64,000 nt of DNA from assembly GCF_000350225.1 (NCBI RefSeq), contig NW_005178504.1:312746-376745 (forward strand), read 5' to 3'. Positions 1-11,100 of this stretch are shown piece by piece. A program made the position numbers and the translations under genes. This DNA comes from Chondrus crispus. Its lineage: Eukaryota; Rhodophyta; Florideophyceae; Gigartinales; Gigartinaceae. A model generated the notes under the pieces. The model was not told where the DNA came from. It searched no databases and saw only the letters and a list, made by a program, of their open reading frames with translations. Every line of letters begins with the position of its first letter. Position 1 is the stretch's first letter.

Positions 1-1405
1 GGCCCAATCTCCGCACCCTTGACCCATGGTAACGAACACATCTTCACATGCATCGACACAGCGAGCCGGTATCTCGTCACATACTACCTACGACGCCGAC
101 AGGAAGTCAACACAATAATTCCACAACTATTAAAAACACTCGCCACCCAAAACAAACTCCCTCTCGCATACAGAACGGACAACGCCAAGGAATTTACATC
201 GTCACATGCCAAGGCCACGTACAGTGCGCACGGCATACAGCACATCACAAACACGCCCCATCAACTGCAAGAGAACTCAATAGCGGAGCGGATCAATAAG
301 ACGCTCTTCACAAATGCGCGCGCCGCATTACATCACGCAGCCCTCCCACCATATTTCTGGGAAGATGCCGTACGAGATGTAGCCTTCAAATACAACATCA
401 TGCGGCACAGCGCCACAGAACAAAGTCCATGAACACTCTGGCACGGACGCCCAGCCCACATGACCCGCATCTTCGCATTCCGGCAAATCGGCACCGCTCC
501 CATACACGCACTCAAAACAAAACTACAAGGGCGCAGCGAACCCGCAAGATATATGTATCCCATATCGGAAACCCACGTCATGACCCTCACCAAACGCAAC
601 CCCCGATACCGCATCATCAGGGCGATCGACTTCAGACCATACGCCAGGCACCAGGACCTCAAGCACACGTCCAAAAAAGCATTCAAAGTCACACCCTCTC
701 GGCACAAAACGCGTCAGAGAACGCGCACACCACCACGACACAACGCACCGCCCAGCACAGTCGACGCCACCACAACTGCACCCGGGCACGTACACGCAGC
801 GCGCCAATACCCTGACGCCCAACAATGGGCAGCAGCACACAACAACGAGTTAGAAACTCTAGACAAACAGCGCACTATCAAATGGATCCCAGCGACAAAA
901 GTGCCGCCGATGAGACGCTCATCCCATTAACAATGACATACCGGTACAAGCGCACACAGGAAGGCAAAATCGCCAGACTCAAAGCCCGTTGCTCCATACG
1001 AGGCGACCGCATGAAGGCAGGACAGCACTTCGATCCAAAGAAAACATCCACATTCATGGCCGAAAAGACATCAGTACGCACCTTACTCGCAATCGCAGCA
1101 GCAAACCAATGGCCCGTACAATACATGGACATCACCGCAGCATACCTCCATGAGTTCCCCGTCTACGTTCGCCAGCACCCACGATTTGACGGCTCAATGA
1201 AACATGCCCACCAAGCGGGACAGCTTCTCGGCAACCTCTACGGAGGCCGTTCAGCAGGACATCGCTACACATCCGGACTGCAAAAACACCTTAAATCGCA
1301 CGGCCACCTCCAATGCGACAGTGACCCCTGCCTGTTAACCAGCGTCAAGGCCAACAGCACGCTCTCGTCACTGTCGGCATGGACGATTTTTTAGTCACCG
1401 CGTCG
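1..1405 (+). mobile_element. Ty1/copia-type pol fragment (integrase and RT), broken
   Basis: The segment encodes parts of a Copia polyprotein. First comes an integrase core with CIDTAS, RTDNAKEF and an ENSIAERIN helix, then an RT part with the ITAAYLHE region, ending at MDDFLVTAS. It runs off the left edge of the window. It is almost identical to 37345-38748, so both derive from one duplicated or recently copied source. An LTR-like sequence begins at 1406 and cuts the RT, exactly as in the second copy. The element is an old, broken copy with several breaks. Confidence 0.8.
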
Positions 1406-1789
1406 TGTAGTATAACGACCGGTGTGTGCGCGGGGAGGTTATTAACCGTGCGGCCGTGCACGGTGCACACGTGGGCGGGTGTGCCCACGTGTAGGGAGCG
1501 CACGCGTTGACCAACTGTCCGTGGCGTGGCACACGTGTACAGTAGCACAGGTGTCGTCCGTGCGGTAGTCTACGCGTGTTACGTGTGCGCGATAGCACAC
1601 GTGTCGTCCGTGCCGTAGTCTGTAAGCAACACGCGTGTACAGTAGTGCACACGTGTAGCTGCAGCGTCCGCGCGGTAGTAGTAATTATGGCGCTAGTCTT
1701 TTAATTGTGTACAATACCCGGCACGCACTAGGCGGCAGGTACTGTACTACTGTACTAGGACAGGTGTCCGAGGCGTCCCCCTGCGGGGT
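1406..1789 (+). repeat. LTR-like sequence interrupting the Copia RT
   Basis: It starts TGTAGTATAAC, the terminus shared by the other LTRs here (35844, 38749 and the reverse end of 41120). It is GC-rich and full of CACGTGT and TACTGTAC motifs. Similarity with 38749-39132 stops around position 1789 at GGGGTTA, after which the two copies diverge. I cannot find a matching terminal CA or target duplication on the right, so this copy is probably truncated. Confidence 0.5.
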
Positions 1790-1966
1790 TATGACCGTCT
1801 CAGCATCGTGCATACGTTATGCGTTGTACATACACACATACATACAGTCCCGTATGCACTGCACCCGCCTGAGCATCGTACTGTACATACGTTATGTGTT
1901 GTGCATAGTATGCAGCACTGTATACACACAGTGCTGCCTCCCGTGCCACCCCGCGTTGATAATGTA
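1790..1966. repeat. Short direct-repeat block shared with 32096-32230
   Basis: It contains two or more copies of a GCATCGT-CATACGTTATG motif separated by GCACTGCACC. The same arrangement lies at 32096-32230. It forms the left part of a duplicated block that resumes after the pogo-like insertion. No gene is seen. Confidence 0.55.
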
Positions 1967-4286
1967 AAGGGGGGTGCGCTAATTGTCGAACGCACGGCAA
2001 TTGCCGAACGTATATTTTAAAAACTTTTGACGCTTTTTTGCTCAGCCCGAGTGAGATGTATGTCTTGAGATGCTGTTTACAGAAAAAGGGCCTGATGAAG
2101 TCTATTTTTGGCGCGCTCGACCGAAACCGCGCATCTCAATTCATGTATAGTGCGCCTTTTCAACTCCAAAACGTGCAAATTCATGCAATTGTACTACTAG
2201 AAGAGGATCTGAAGTATACGCCTGCACATCCCTTCTCCCTATTCCCAAACCCACATTTCTGAATGCTGCTTACGTCGTGGGGACCAACGCTCGGAGACCA
2301 GCTGCTGCATATCCAGCGTGTAGGATCGCAGGTGCTGTTGAGGCAGTGAAGTCTGGGATGACATACCGGCGTGAAGCATCAACATTCTTCGTTCCCATTG
2401 CATCTCTTCATGCCATTGTGACCAATCCAAACAGACCGATTCAGAAGCCTGGAAGGCAAAGAGCACTCCGAGACGAAGAAGAGAAGTTGGTAGTTGACTT
2501 TCTTGTCCCTTTTGCCGAACGCGGTGTACCGCTGAGTCAGCAGCATTTGCATGAGGCGGTTGAAATAATTGTAGGCCGAACGCCACCATCTCGCCGTCTA
2601 CTTCTTCCGTTCTCTAATTCCTCTCCTTTTCTGCGCTCGTTTCGTCTTCGGCATTCCAACTCCATACAGTTTGCAAAACCTATCCGTCAAGACGCCAATC
2701 GATTCTCAGGCGTAAACAGTACTGTACTCACCTCACATTTCGTAACTCCCGAGAAGCTCATCGCGGAGCATTCTCTAGATACATCACGCATTTTCAACCT
2801 GGATGAGACAGGTGTCAGTCCTGAGAAGGATATCACCGGAATTATATCTTAAAGATATATGTCGCGTAGTGACAGCCACGATTGCAAACTTCCTATTCTT
2901 AAGAAGCTGGACCGTATTACCATGATGCCCGTCATTTGCGCAAAGGGTGAGGCGGGACCTCCTTTGTTTGTGTTTAAAGGTTCGCGCCTGCTGTTCCAGA
3001 TAGTAGTCCATGATGGAGTGGAAGTAGAAGAAACACCTGCATCCCTCTTGCCACCAGGTTCTGTGGTCGCGGTACGGGAAGAAACTGGAGGAGTAGATTC
3101 TGTCAACTTCAAGAACTGGGCGGTCTGGTTTGTGGACTATGTGAAAGGACGGACATCAACAAGCAAAGTGTTACTCATTTTTGATGGGTATCGTGCCCAC
3201 CTGTCCTTAGATGTACTAGATATACTACTGGAGGGAAATGTAGTAGTTTATGCGCTTCCTGCTCACACGTCAGAAAAGACCCAACCTTTGGATGTTGTTC
3301 AGTTTGAGGCATTTAAGGGTTCCCTCAACCGCATTTTCAGTGGCACAGCCCAAACTACCAACAAAGCTTGGGATATATTTGACGTTTGTGCCCTGCTACG
3401 AGAGGCCTACATTAGTTCATTCAACTCGACGAATATTATGGCTTCTTTCAGACGGTGTAAGGTATGGTCCTGCGATGCTATGAGATTATTAGGTGTTCCA
3501 CGTCCCACTAATGATACGCAGAGCCAAGAGCTGTGCTCGGTGGAGCAGTTAGTATAATTGCTTGAGGAACGACGTTCTGCTCTTCGCTGAAGAATACTGG
3601 GTGATACGGCAACCATTCTACTAAATGGATTTGTCGATACGACACAAGGGTGTGTCATGACGGCTCCGCATGTGAAGGACTTGGTGCGAAAGAAACAAAT
3701 CGCTACACTACGAAAGATGGAAGCTGTGGCGCGCCGCGCAGAGTAGCAGAAAGTGAAGGACACGCGTAGTCGGGCATTGGTAGCTTTATTCTCGAAACAA
3801 GTTCGATCAGACAGAATGAGACGCTGTGTGGAGCTGGCAGGGTTGCCGGAAGCCCCGTTTGTGGCTGGCGCGCGCAGTATGGTGGAGCGTAGGGCAGCCG
3901 CCAAGCTGCGTGCCAGAACGCGAGCTTCCGGTTGTCCTTAGAAGCGTCTTGGAGATGAGATGAGGGAATTTTTGACTGGTTGATTGGTGACGTGGCGAAG
4001 TCCTAAACATCAGAAATTGAGGTGTTTTTAGGGCCAACTTTCTGATTGTGTTCGATCTTTAGCAACATAAAGGCTCTCCTTTTTTTCATTGGCGCTGGCA
4101 TCGCTTTGTCGAGCTGTGCGAAAACTGGTCCGTTTTATACACCCATATTCTGGTTCAACATAGAGGACAAAGCGGGCTTTTTATTGCTCTAAAATTCATT
4201 CGCATTGGAGGTAGAAAACCTACGGGAGGGTGTGTTTTCTCGAAATCGTTTTCTCGAAATCGTGCGACAATTAGCGCACCCCCCTG
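1967..4286 (+). mobile_element. Pogo-like (Tc1/mariner superfamily) DNA transposon
   Basis: The terminal inverted repeats share a perfect 20-bp core, GGGGGGTGCGCTAATTGTCG, at 1969-1988 and its reverse complement at 4265-4284. The flanking TA at 1965-1966 and 4287-4288 is the expected target duplication. Outer bases read CA on the right end and AA on the left. The paralogous block at 32229-32230 lacks the element (about 10 bp differ beside the TA), which supports these ends. The internal gene is a DDE transposase with stop codons. Confidence 0.85.
2277..3941 (+). pseudogene. Pogo-like DDE transposase, interrupted by stop codons
   Basis: One reading frame stays open for about 555 codons except for four stops (2850 TAA, 3555 TAA, 3588 TGA, 3744 TAG); no frameshift is apparent. 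The first part has a helix-turn-helix-like region (REASTFF, LSQQHLHEAVE). The DDE_1 core shows NLDETGVSP for the first Asp, LIFDGYRAH for the second and KTQPLDVVQFEAFK for the third. The TGIIS motif and PPLFVFKG are also typical of pogo/jerky transposases. The start is uncertain: 2277 is simply the first possible codon (GTG). The protein would bind the element's TIRs and cut at TA. Point-mutation decay without indels suggests a moderately recent death. Confidence 0.75.
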
Positions 4287-4844
4287 TACGTCACGCCGCC
4301 TTTCGTCATCATCCTCCGCCCTCCGCTCCGCATTCCCTCACCGCCCTCAGAGCCTTCCCGCCCGGGCTAATCCTCCGGCTTTTCCAACGTGCCCTTATCG
4401 CCTGCCCGCGCGTCTGCTGCGACTGCCCGCCGCCTTACACTGTCATGCCTCGCACCAGTCGCCTCGTTGCCGCGGGGGAGCGGGGATCGAGATCCGGACC
4501 GGGATCCGCGTCAGGTTTGCAACGTGCCTCATGATGGCGCGGCGCGTATGCGGCCGCCCGGCGGGGGTGCGCGATCAGCACGCGCGCCCGGCCACCTGGT
4601 GGTGTGATGCGGGAGGCACGGAAGACGGCGTGGATGCGCGGCGTGGAGCGCGAGAACGAGCGGCTGGTGTGGCGGACGAGGGCGCTCGCGGAGAGGGTGC
4701 AGGTGGAAGGAGGTTGTCGGATGGCAGAAACTTGGCAGGCCGCTGCTTGTTGGCAGCACGAAGGAGGTGGGGCAGAAAGGAGGAGGGGAACGGCAGCGAA
4801 ACAGTGTCTGCACGTCGTGAAGAGTACCCAAGGGTACTGTACAT
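4287..4844. repeat. GC-rich block duplicated at 32231-32560
   Basis: The sequence from CGTCACGCCGCC through the ATCCGGACCGGGATCCG stretch to GCGCGATCA closely matches 32231-32543. Short gene-like pieces occur, for example a charged helix MRGVERENERLVWRTRALAER around 4630-4690, but no complete gene is visible. It may be the promoter and first exon of a duplicated host gene. That is inference. Confidence 0.45.
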
Positions 4845-5575
4845 AGAAGGCCAAGTTTATGGTAAACTTGAATGTTATGGTCTCGTTTGCCTTTTTTCTT
4901 CTCACACGTGTGCACCTGTGCGACCTGTGCACGTGTATCAATATCCTCTCAACTTTGAGACTCGCGCCCTGCCTTGAGCCGGTCGGCAACGCTTGCTCTA
5001 ATCAACACACCCTTGATTTCACCAATACAACTACCTCTACATCTTTTCTCGCACGCGACTGACGCATTTGATGGCAGGGTGCCTGCACGTTATTGCTCAA
5101 GATATTATAGTGAGCACAAGAGCTCACTTGACTGCTGAGAGACAGCGATATCCCTTCACTCGTCAGTTAACCTCCATGTTGAATCCGTGGGCACCAAACC
5201 CACGTGGGTCATTGGGTCACAATATCTTCTGCGTGCCGGGAGGGAGCGAGGTGGCGCCTCTGTCGCTTCTGTCTGAATACTTGACGTTGCTGTGATTGTT
5301 TCTCAGTCGTCCGTCTGCGTAGAGGAAAGGCCTTTGCCATGGAACACTTATTACACGTCAAGTCTGCTTGCATCCCTCTAGAGTTGTTTACTGAGTGTTG
5401 AAAGGGAAGCAGGTCGATACTTCATACTGACGCATACATGGACTGCAACATCCATCAAGCAAGCTCCTCACGCATTCATAACGAAACAAAAAACCCTCCC
5501 CACTACAGTACCACCGCGCACAGTTGCAACGCAGTACTAATGTCCCGGGCACCAAGCGTCTATCGCTTTCCGAAT
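4845..5575. repeat. Dispersed 3'-flank block of the NLR family, copy 1
   Basis: It matches 33890-34578 and 50466-51049, and more distantly 7741-8178. Shared landmarks are GGTAAACTTGAA, the CACACGTGTGCACCTGTG run, GAGACTCGCG, CTGTCGCTTCTGTC and the CATGGAACACTTATTACACGT stretch (5339-5359). In copies at 50466 and here it lies immediately downstream of the NLR coding end, so it is the 3' UTR and flank of that gene family. Confidence 0.65.
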
Positions 5576-5922
5576 TTACACCATTAGCTTCATGATAGCA
5601 ACCAGATGACCCACCCTTGCTACTGCGACCCCGTGATCGTGGTCTATCTGCAAGTCTCCTGGATTGTCCAACTGTGCAAGACAGCCTCAGACCCATCCTC
5701 TCGCCTTTGCACAATTCCTCCCTTCCTTGAAATTATTTGTGCTGCTCGTCCTGCGCGAGAAGCAGTACCCATGTCTTCCGTCCTCAGGAAACCGACTCTT
5801 GATTTCCCCGAAATCCTCTACCCTCCCGATATAAAGTGTGATCCCTCTCTCCACGTCCCACACCCTCACACTCATGTCATACGATCCAGATACCACACGT
5901 CTTCCGTCCCTACTACTCGCCG
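5576..5922 (-). pseudogene. 3' fragment of TIR-NB-ARC-WD40 gene (last WD40 unit and tail)
   Basis: The minus strand encodes the end of a WD40 unit (SGSYDMSVRVWDVERG), then the tail GITLYIGRVED and a C-terminus ending LVAIMKLMV, closely like the tail of the gene at 51050-54878. There is no upstream NB-ARC or TIR part. Similarity stops near 5922, where unrelated sequence begins. A frame break is likely within the tail. It is a third family member reduced to its 3' end and flank. Confidence 0.7.
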
Positions 5923-7740
5923 TAGGTTGTGGGCAAAAAGACAGTCAAAAAGTCTGTCTTGGTGTGAACAAACGGGAAAGCGGAGGTCTCTTGTATTGTC
6001 GTGGTTGTTCTCTGAACTTTGACTTGAACCTCTTACTCGGCATACTTATAGTACTATAGCAGCTTTTCAAAACCTACCAAACACACAAGCTACTTCCCTA
6101 GGTATGATGTAGAAAGCACGGTAGGAGAAGCACAAATCCTACACATAGAAAACGCGTGAGATGGTGAGTTGTCTCACTATCTCTTCAAACAGGCAGGCTC
6201 TGCAGCAAAGAGGATAGTTTCTAGCTCAGCCGATGTTTCGTTTCGGGTGAATGTGGACAGTTGTATACATGCAAATAAAAAAAACGTCGATGAACAAATG
6301 CGGAGAGACTGGGTGCGATCCGATAGTCACCGCCCCTCGCTTCGGGATGACCGGGATGACAAATCCGATACGGTGCCCCCTTGTCCTCGTGCATATGGCA
6401 AGCCAGTCACACGCGGACGCGAACCGGGAGGGCGTGGGCGCCGAAGCAGCGAGACGACAACGTGCCTTCGACCTCATGGCTGTTATCATGAGCCCTCTTT
6501 CCAGTGCGACGTGCATGTGAGGTGCGGCATGATGAGGGCAGCAAAAAAAGGAGGTGGGTGGTGCTCTCGGGGCGGCAAACGGCGGGACGGGGACTGCGAG
6601 AGGTGTGCACAGCTGGGCGCCGTAACTTTCTCGGCGGATAGGTACAAGCCCGTTTGATATGCAACGGGCAACGGGGTGGACGAGGGGGGACAGTTAGAAT
6701 CGGAGTTCAGTTGCATCTGGGGGCCATCCTGTCTCGCCTTGTCCAATCATGTTGCAGGAAACGGGGAATGAACAAATGAGGTTGACGCTGCCAGAAACCG
6801 GCGCTTGAACGAGACGCTATTGGACGACCGCTGGTTGTACAGTTGAAATGTGGCAATAAACACTCTGTATGGCACTTTCGGAAAGCCTACTAACTGCGAC
6901 AAGTGTTTCGTGAGAAACATATTTTCTAGGCTTGAAGCCCCTATGATACCCTGTGATAAAGAAAAAGAAAAGGCTTGAAGCAACTTGCTCGGATTTCATG
7001 CGCCGCAAACTACGATCGCAGTCGAGAGAAGAGTCGAGAACGATCGATAATCGAGGCCGATATCGCCACTAGCGGGAAAAGTGTGGGTATTTCGAAATAT
7101 TTTGCTTTTTCATAAACGACAACAGTGCGGAGTCACGAAGAGTAATGATTATGAGCTCAAAAGTAATTGAAATTGTACCTCCACGCGGATAACAGTGGCT
7201 ATCCTTTCGGGCGATTTAATCGCTCGGCTAAAAGCTAACGGTAAGCGCCTCTGGGCCTAGAATCATTACAGTAGGTGATACAGCTTAAGTTCTAAAGGTT
7301 CATGCAAGGACAAGGGACAGGGGATGTGAATCTATGCTACATTATTACGGCAAGACCGACCTTGAAGACCGACCTTGAAGGGGAGTGCATTCGACTTCTC
7401 AATCTGACAGGCAAGAGCAAGTCAGAAAGCAGACTCACAATGCTTCTGCCATGCAATAATTGCACTCTCTTCTACAGTTAATTGAAGACCAAACTTCATG
7501 ATCGGCTTGCATTGCTGTTGTACACTTGTATAGCTGTACAACTGTGCAACTCATGATTGATACACACGCCGACGGAACGAAGCAACCCTGTCCACCTACC
7601 TGTACATCCTCTTCAACCGCGGCCACGCCTGTCGCCCACCCCGCCCGTCGCTGTCAAACCCGCCGTCGTTCTTGCGACACGTGCACTAGGCCCCCCCCTT
7701 GTCCATCAGCCGCAGGTCGTCTGCACACTTGAGTCGAGCC
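5923..7740. other. No recognisable gene
   Basis: About 1.8 kb of mixed composition. Several short open frames exist (for example 6169-6657 on the plus strand), but none shows a domain I recognise, a convincing codon pattern, or a match elsewhere in the window. Near 7360-7380 there is a short direct repeat (GACCGACCTTGAAG twice in tandem). Confidence 0.4.
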
Positions 7741-8178
7741 AGTACATTGGGCGCCAAGGTCCCTCCGTGCTCGGCGCGATCATGCCTGCGACATCCGTGA
7801 ACGTCGCCGTTGGGGAGGCCGCGAGCACAAAAGCGCACCTGAGAAACGCACATGTCCTTTCAATTCCCATCCTTTCAATTCCCAGCTAACCTCCACCCCG
7901 AATCCGTGCGCACCGTGCGTGCACACCTGGCTCAATGCATCACAATACCTTCAGCTGCCAGCCTACGGCGTGGCATCTCTGTCGCTTCTGTCCGACGCTC
8001 GATGCCGCCGTGAACGTTTCTTAGTCCCCTGTCTGCGTGGAGGACCAGCCATCGCCATGAAACACTTAATACACGTCAGGTCCGCTCGCATCCCTACACT
8101 TGTCTACTGAGTGATGAAGGGAAGCACGTCGCTAGTTCATACTGTACATACACATCCAGGCACTGCAACGTCCGTCAA
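7741..8178. repeat. 3' flank of NLR copy A (diverged family block)
   Basis: It shares CTGTCGCTTCTGTC, the CCATGAAACACTTAATACACG run, CTTGTCTACTGAGTGATGAAGG and the CAACGTCCGTCAATCAA stretch with the block at 4845, 33890 and 50466, but is clearly older or more diverged. It lies directly downstream of the gene at 8179-12306 and joins it within the WD40 array. That junction implies a deletion of the gene's last unit and tail. Confidence 0.6.
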
Positions 8179-11100
8179 TCAACTTCTCACGCATTCACTC
8201 AACACAAAAAGACCAGATACCACACGTCTTCCGTCCCCACTCATCGCAACGCAATACACAATACCCGTGTGTCCAACTAACGCCTCCCCGACTTGTGCTC
8301 CCGTCTCCACATCCCACACCCGCACGCTCATGTCTGCCGATCCAGATACCACACGTCTTCCGTCCCCACTCATCGCAACGCTCCACACCTCGCCCGTGTG
8401 TCCAACTAACGCCTCCCCGACTTGTGCTCCCGTCTCCACGTCCCACACTCGCACGCTCTCGTCATACGATCCAGATACCACACGTCTTCCGTCCCCACTA
8501 ATCGCAACGCTATCCACCTCATCCGTGTGTCCAACCAACGCCTCCCCGACTTGTGCTCCCGTCTCCACATCCCACACCCGCACGCTCGTGTCCCACGATC
8601 CAGATACCACACGTCTTCCGTCCCCACTAATCGCAACGCTATTCACCATACCCGTATGTCCAACCAACGCGTCCCCGACTTGTGCTCCCGTCTCCACGTC
8701 CCACACCCGCACGCTCTTGTCGAACGATCCAGATACCACACGTTTTCCGTCCCCACTCATCGCAACGCAAAACACCGAACTCGTGTGTCCAACTAACGCC
8801 TCCCCAACTTGTGCTCCCCTCTCCACGTCCCACACCCGCACGCTGTCGACCATCGATCCAGATACCACACGTCTTCCGTCCCCACTCATCGCAACGCTCC
8901 ACACATCACTCGTGTGTCCAACTAACGCCTCCCCGACTTGTGCTCCCGTCTCCACGTCCCACACTCGCACGCTCTTGTCAAACGATCCAGATGCCACACG
9001 TCTTCCGTCCCCACTCATCGCCACGCTACACACCCAATCCGTGTGTCCAACTAACGCGTCCCCGACCTGTGCTCCCGTCTCCACGTCCCACACCCGCACC
9101 CTCTTGTCAGCCGATCCAGATACCACACGTCTTCCGTCCCCACTCATCGCAACGCAAAGCACCGAACTCGTGTGTCCAACTAACGCCTTCCCGACTTGTG
9201 CTCCCGTCTCCACATCCCACACCCGCACGCTCCTGTCCTCCGATCCTGATACCACACGTCTTCCGTCCCCACTCATCGCAACGCTATTCATATCCCTCGT
9301 GTGTCCAACTAACGCCTCCCCGACTTGTGCTCCCGTCTCCACATCCCACACCCGCACGCTCATGTCCTCCGATCCAGATACCACACGTCTTCCGTCCCCA
9401 CTCATCGCAACGCAAGCCACTTTCGACCTATGACCGTGGAAACTCCTCAATACTTTCTTCTCTGACGTACTCCACAGCCTTAACGTTCCGTCTTCATATC
9501 CCACAACAACATACCCCTTCCTCTCACAGAAAGTTGCGCGCGTAGCTCTCGTCATGCTCCGTTTTTTTCTAGTCACTTCGGAGGTTACACTTCTTGCTTC
9601 AACGTCCCCTGGGCTCTGGCTCTCCGTTTCGAACTCGCCTTGTAATCGAACCATCTTCGTCTCCTTCTCAGCAGATTGCCTGAAAACTGTTACTTCTGCC
9701 CCGGACTCCTTCACCTGACATCCATACACTTCACCACTGGAATCCATGCCCACTTGAATTACACCTCTCGCATATGGCAGAACGATCTGCTCCACCAACC
9801 TTCCATCGGCTCGCGCTACACACTCACTCACAGGCCGCACCCACGGCCGTGGTGCGTATCTCTTGATTTCCTCGAGTATCCTTTGCACGCTACCTAATTC
9901 TGATGCCTTGTGCTTGATTCTTCCGTACAGTTGAAAGTAAATCCCGGCACTACTTTCACCACAAAACAGTACACTCAGTCGCGCAGCTCTCATCATCAAT
10001 TCCATCGCAGACACCGAATCTTCTTCTCCCGTATCCCTTAAAAGGCTCTCGCTTCCTCCCCTGTTCCTCAAAACGCTACTTAGATCCTTTACAGCTTCCT
10101 CGTATTGCCACACACTTCCTCTCTGTATCACTGTCTTCACCCATCGCGCTTTCAAAAATAGATTCTTCAGCTCCTCTGCACACCCGCCCTGTCTCAGAAC
10201 GCGATATATGTTCTCGAAAACATACTTCTCTCTTGCATCCTTGCTCTCTCTGCCCTCGCTCTCAGTTATAGCAAGCAGTCCTCTTCCCTGCTTGCATACA
10301 TCTGCCAACTTCTTATACCAGACCATTACACTTTCTTCCTTCTGCGCCTCCTGCACCGCAAAATCGTGCGTCAGATCATGCACCCGCAACCCACCACAGC
10401 CCTTCTTATACTGCAGTTCCACTAACCCAACCCTTTCCATCTCCTTTGCATACCATTCCGTCTCCACCTCGTCCAGCTCCCACAAATCTCCAACCAAACT
10501 CAAAGGTATCCGGTCTTGCTTCTTCATAACGCACAGACTCCGGTGTATCTTTCGAAACGAAAATTCACCAAATGTCTCCCCACTCCTTCCCACATCTGAC
10601 TCCAGGATATCTAGTGACGTATGCAATGTCCCATCCAACGACGAATATCCGTCCTTCGGACTCTCCCCACGAATCGTGTTACGCCTCTTCATCCTCGAAA
10701 GGTACTCCCCCCATGCTTCTGATACTTCTCCCTCCCATCTTTCCCTCATGTACCTCACACTCGTTCCTGCCACATTCAGGGCAAGCGGCAATCCGCCACA
10801 CATTTCCAGTATTTCACTCACGGCCTCCTTGCATCTCGCATCATCCACTTCCCCTCGATTCGCCTCACTCGCGTGCACTAGCATGTCAACTGCTTCTTTC
10901 CCTTCTGTCTCTCTCGGCTCGAAAGCAATCCGCTCCCCAAGCTGACGCAGCTCCCTATCCCTCGTGGAGTACAGTAGTTTGCTCCTCCTTTCCCCGCTGC
11001 CCCCCGCAGTGTCAGCGAGAACAGACAACTTTTGAAGGATATTCGCCTCTATATCATTCACCACCCACACATCATCAATGATGAACAGACACACATGACT

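Noticed and set aside
1707-2000. Short Cys-rich peptides on both strands
   Set aside because: They come from the GTATGCACTGCACC and CATACGTTATG direct repeats, not from a gene.
8111-9433. 440-codon plus-strand open frame
   Set aside because: It is the antisense of the WD40 array. The 129-bp period is a multiple of three, so lack of stops in one unit repeats through all.
8190-9437. CRISPR-like array
   Set aside because: The regular repeats encode WD40 blades; the 129-bp unit and coding frame do not fit a CRISPR.
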